This document shows positions 6,006 to 8,268 of a DNA stretch of 8,268 bases, in pieces. The stretch comes from Burkholderiales bacterium (GTDB taxonomy: Bacteria; Pseudomonadota; Gammaproteobacteria; Burkholderiales; Usitatibacteraceae), in assembly GCA_017880705.1 (NCBI GenBank), contig JADGRS010000125.1, positions 1-8,268 of the forward strand, given 5' to 3'. The notes beneath the pieces were generated by a model. That model was not told the origin of the DNA and ran no database searches. It saw only the letters and a program-made list of their open reading frames with translations. Each line of letters begins with the position of its first letter. Positions within the stretch are counted from its first letter, which is position 1. A program made the position numbers and the translations under genes.

Positions 6006-6971
6006 ATGACAAGCCGAATCGCAACAATCCTCGCCGCCGCATGCTTCGCCGCGATGCCGCTCTCGCCGGCGCACGCGCAAGGCTATCCGACGAAGCCCGT
6101 CCACATCATCGTCTCGTTCGCGCCGGGCGGACCCGTCGATACCGTGGCGCGAATCGTCGGCCAGAAACTGACCGAGATCCTCGGCCAGCCCGCCGTCGTC
6201 GAGAACCGGCCGAGCTCCACCGGCAATCTCGGCACGCAGGTCGTCGCCAAGTCGCAGCCCGACGGATACACCATCCTCGCCACCTCGAGCGCCTTCGCGG
6301 TGAACGTGACGCTCTCGCCGAACGCGGGCTACGAGCCCGGCGATTTCGCGCCCATCGTGCAGGCGGCAACGCAGCCCAACGTGATCGTGGTCAATTCGAC
6401 GTTCCCCGCGAAGACGCTGGCCGAGCTCCTCGAGATGGGGAAGACGATGAAGCTCGCGTACGCTTCACCCGGAACCGGCACGACGCCCCATCTCACGGGC
6501 GAGCACATCTTCAGGCTGGTCGCGAAGCTGGATATCGTTCACGTCCCGTTCAAGGGCGCGGGCCCGGCCGCATCGGCCGTGGTGGCGGCCGAGCCGCCGA
6601 TCGGATCGCTCGCGGTGACGGCGCCGATGCCATTCCTCAAGTCGGGGCGCCTTCGCGCGCTCGCCATCTCGAGCGCGACGCGCAGCGCGCAGCTGCCGGA
6701 CGTGCCGACCTTCGTCGAGCTCGGCTATCCCGAGATCCAGGAGTACACGTGGGTCGGCTTCTTCGCGCCAAAGGGCACGCCGCCCGAGATCGTGCAGAAG
6801 CTCAACGATGCGATCAACCGCGCGCTGCAGATGCCCGACGTGCGCGAGAAGCTCGAGGCCCTCACGCTCGAGCCCGTGGGCGGCACGCCGCAGCAGTTCG
6901 CCGACTATGTGCGCGCCGAGGTCGTGAAGTGGGGCATCGTGGTGAAGGAGACGGGGGCGAAGGTGGATTGA
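6006..6971 (+). CDS. Bug/TctC-family periplasmic solute-binding protein (tripartite tricarboxylate transporter type)
   Basis: A 321-residue extracytoplasmic binding protein of the Bug family, which captures carboxylates and related solutes, sometimes for a TctAB membrane pair. The Sec signal peptide is MTSRIATILAAACFAAMPLSPAHA with cleavage after A24 (AHA|QGYP), a textbook Bug start. Family landmarks follow in order: YPTKPVHIIVSFAPGGPVDTVAR (27-49), the ligand-carboxylate loop region; ENRPSSTGNLGTQVVAKSQPDGYT (66-89); HVPFKGAGPAASAVVA (179-194); and WVGFFAPKGTPPEIV (249-263). The length matches the family. The ATG at 6006 has a strong ribosome binding site, and upstream in-frame codons lie within the ThDP gene, so they are not used. 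No tctA or tctB genes lie in this window, and the next gene is unrelated, so the protein either works with a transporter encoded elsewhere or serves as a sensor. As last gene of the operon it probably binds the pathway substrate. Substrate identity cannot be read from sequence. Confidence 0.93.
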   Translation: MTSRIATILAAACFAAMPLSPAHAQGYPTKPVHIIVSFAPGGPVDTVARIVGQKLTEILGQPAVVENRPSSTGNLGTQVVAKSQPDGYTILATSSAFAVNVTLSPNAGYEPGDFAPIVQAATQPNVIVVNSTFPAKTLAELLEMGKTMKLAYASPGTGTTPHLTGEHIFRLVAKLDIVHVPFKGAGPAASAVVAAEPPIGSLAVTAPMPFLKSGRLRALAISSATRSAQLPDVPTFVELGYPEIQEYTWVGFFAPKGTPPEIVQKLNDAINRALQMPDVREKLEALTLEPVGGTPQQFADYVRAEVVKWGIVVKETGAKVD

Positions 6972-6985
6972 CGCGGGAGCGACAT

Positions 6986-7001
6986 CGGCCGTGTCAGGCC
7001 G
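6986..7001 (+). terminator. Weak hairpin after the operon, doubtful terminator
   Basis: CGGCC (6986-6990) and GGCCG (6997-7001) form a 5-bp G/C stem around the 6-nt loop GTGTCA, starting 15 nt after the Bug gene's stop. No T-tract follows, so intrinsic termination would be weak; placement is the main support. Confidence 0.2.
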
Positions 7002-7014
7002 TCGATGCCGGCTA

Positions 7015-7044
7015 ATGACAATGCTGGCGACAATGGAGTAGGGT
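7015..7044 (+). promoter_or_regulatory. Candidate sigma-70 promoter for the delta-60-repeat gene
   Basis: ATGACA at 7015-7020 matches five of six -35 positions. TAGGGT at 7039-7044, 18 bp later, keeps the three most conserved -10 bases (TA and final T). The start would fall near 7051, giving a leader of about 75 nt to the ATG at 7125. AGGAG at 7110-7114 is the ribosome binding site, with a somewhat long 10-nt spacer. The rest of the 153-bp gap holds nothing I recognise. Confidence 0.25.
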
Positions 7045-7124
7045 TCGCTGCGAATCGAGCGACGGTGACGCGCACCTGCAACTCGAGACGAACCTTGCAA
7101 CAACCTGACAGGAGAAAAACAACC

Positions 7125-8268
7125 ATGAAAGCCCGGCGGCGCATTCTCGATGTGGTGTTGGCGGCAGCAGTTTCCTTCGTCTCGATTCCTCAGACTTCTT
7201 CTGCGGCGTGTACAGCGGGCACCCTGGATGCAGCGTTCGGAGCCGCCGGCACCAACGGATATGTTCAGTCGGGGCCGCTTTCCTTGGACGGCGTTACCGG
7301 AGCCATCGAGGGCGTCATCGTGTCCTCGGCGGACAGCGGAATTGTCACCAATAGTTTAGTCGGCAGCGACAGCACAGGAAATGCGATCCTGGGCACGGCG
7401 AAGTTTCGCCACGGCGGAGTCCTGGACACGACGTTCGGCGGTTTCGGCTTGAGCTCGCCCGGCGGCTTCGTGCCCGGCGCGAGCGGCACCACATCTACGC
7501 TCACTCAGGATCCCAGCGGCAATGTGATCGTCGCGCGAGCCGATGGCGCGGGTGCCACGGTGACGCGGTTCACCCCAACGGGAAATCTGGACACGGGCTT
7601 TGGAACATCGGGTTCCACCTCGGTCGCTCTGCCCAATCTATTGGCACTAATCATCGGCGCCAGCACCGCAGCCGACGGCAGCATCTTCGTCGCTGCATCG
7701 GCACCGAACCCGCCAGCGCCCAACCTGACGCAGCCGGTCGTGCTGAAGTTCACCTCCGCAGGCGTATTGGATCCGAGCTTCGGCTCGGGCGGCATCGCCT
7801 TCTTCTATCCTTCCACGCTGGTGGACCCGGCGACCTGGGGACGCGCGACCGAGGTCCGGGTCCTTCCGAGCGGACAGATCCTGGTGGCCGGACGGTTTCA
7901 GATCGCAGCGGGTCACCGTGTGTTCTTTGCCGCGCGCCTGCTCGCCAGCGGCAGCCTCGATGCGACCTTCGGAACCGGCGGGGTCACGCTCGTGGATTTT
8001 GGTCCGGTAGTCGCTCAAGGCCGGAAGATCGTGGTGCAGGACGACGGAAAGGTCGTGATCGCCGGCACCCAGTTCGACAACGCCAACAACTCTTTCATCT
8101 CGCTCGCGCGGCTCCTCACGAATGGTGCACTCGATGCAACCTTCGGAACAGGAGGCCAGGTGAGCGTCACGACAGGATTCGGGGCAGCCGGTTTCGACGT
8201 CTCCATCCAGAACAACGGCAAGATACTTGTGGGGGGCGCCACCTATAACGACGTGGCTCAAACCAGTA
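7125..8268 (+). CDS. Secreted delta-60-repeat (beta-propeller-like) protein, 3' end outside window
   Basis: An open frame from ATG 7125 to the right edge (381 codons, no stop) encodes an exported repeat protein of unknown biological role. The N-terminus MKARRRILDVVLAAAVSFVSIPQTSSA is a Sec signal peptide, with cleavage likely after A27 or A28; a cysteine follows at 29, but the residues before it make a poor lipobox. Six copies of the anchor LDxxFG follow: TLDAAFG (33), VLDTTFG (99), NLDTGFG (154), VLDPSFG (214), SLDATFG (277) and ALDATFG (335), spaced 55-66 residues. This is the hallmark of the delta-60 repeat (TIGR02608/DUF5122), in which each unit also contains 'GKIVVAG'-type strands, here SGQILVAG (249-256), DGKVVIAG (307-314) and NGKILVGG (364-371). 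Repeats become more regular towards the C-terminus, so the first two units may be capping or degenerate. Codon use is more relaxed than in the operon, including TTA, CTA and AAT. Such proteins are usually extracellular or surface-linked; later domains may lie beyond the window. Confidence 0.88.
   Translation, partial: MKARRRILDVVLAAAVSFVSIPQTSSAACTAGTLDAAFGAAGTNGYVQSGPLSLDGVTGAIEGVIVSSADSGIVTNSLVGSDSTGNAILGTAKFRHGGVLDTTFGGFGLSSPGGFVPGASGTTSTLTQDPSGNVIVARADGAGATVTRFTPTGNLDTGFGTSGSTSVALPNLLALIIGASTAADGSIFVAASAPNPPAPNLTQPVVLKFTSAGVLDPSFGSGGIAFFYPSTLVDPATWGRATEVRVLPSGQILVAGRFQIAAGHRVFFAARLLASGSLDATFGTGGVTLVDFGPVVAQGRKIVVQDDGKVVIAGTQFDNANNSFISLARLLTNGALDATFGTGGQVSVTTGFGAAGFDVSIQNNGKILVGGATYNDVAQTS

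Noticed and set aside
7125..7236. Lipoprotein signal peptide on the delta-60 protein (C29)
   Set aside because: The residues before the cysteine are S-A-A, lacking the Leu/Val/Ile normally at -3 of a lipobox; ordinary Sec cleavage fits better.

Overview
The window is a very GC-rich bacterial chromosomal segment with strong G/C preference at third codon positions. Its gene content points to a betaproteobacterium (Burkholderiales or a relative): a Bug/TctC-type periplasmic binding protein, a cyclase-family hydrolase next to a thiamine-diphosphate (ThDP) enzyme, and a persulfide dioxygenase-rhodanese fusion of the kind known from Burkholderia. The taxonomic placement is inferred from gene families only.

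Left part (1-2707). A class C beta-lactamase-like serine hydrolase enters from the left edge, already open at base 1. It ends tail to tail, 16 bp away, against a GNAT acetyltransferase on the minus strand. The acetyltransferase starts at a GTG behind a strong ribosome binding site and is divergent, across 67 bp, from the persulfide dioxygenase-rhodanese fusion on the plus strand.

Middle (2708-3335). Three bases after the fusion gene lies a nearly self-complementary 82-bp element (2711-2792): two perfect 27-nt inverted arms around an 8-bp inner hairpin. It resembles a REPIN or small MITE. A small exported four-cysteine protein of unknown function, on the minus strand, ends inside it, so the element supplies that gene's stop codon. 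A 137-bp divergent promoter region follows.

Right-centre (3336-6971). A tight three-gene plus-strand operon encodes a cyclase-family (kynurenine formamidase-like fold) protein, a ThDP-dependent acetolactate-synthase-like enzyme and a Bug/TctC solute-binding protein. Gaps are 8 and 10 bp and each gene has its own ribosome binding site. The likely logic is capture of a carboxylate in the periplasm, hydrolysis by the cyclase-like protein, and C-C bond cleavage or ligation of a 2-oxo acid by the ThDP enzyme. The substrate cannot be read from the sequence. The cyclase-like protein has glutamines where two classical metal-binding histidines normally sit, which makes this operon the best candidate here for undescribed chemistry.

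Right end (6972-8268). After a 153-bp intergenic region, a secreted delta-60-repeat (beta-propeller-like) protein begins and runs off the right edge. It shows six 'LDxxFG' repeat anchors about 60 residues apart and noticeably more relaxed codon use than the genes before it. I saw no CRISPR array, rRNA, tRNA or transposase gene.
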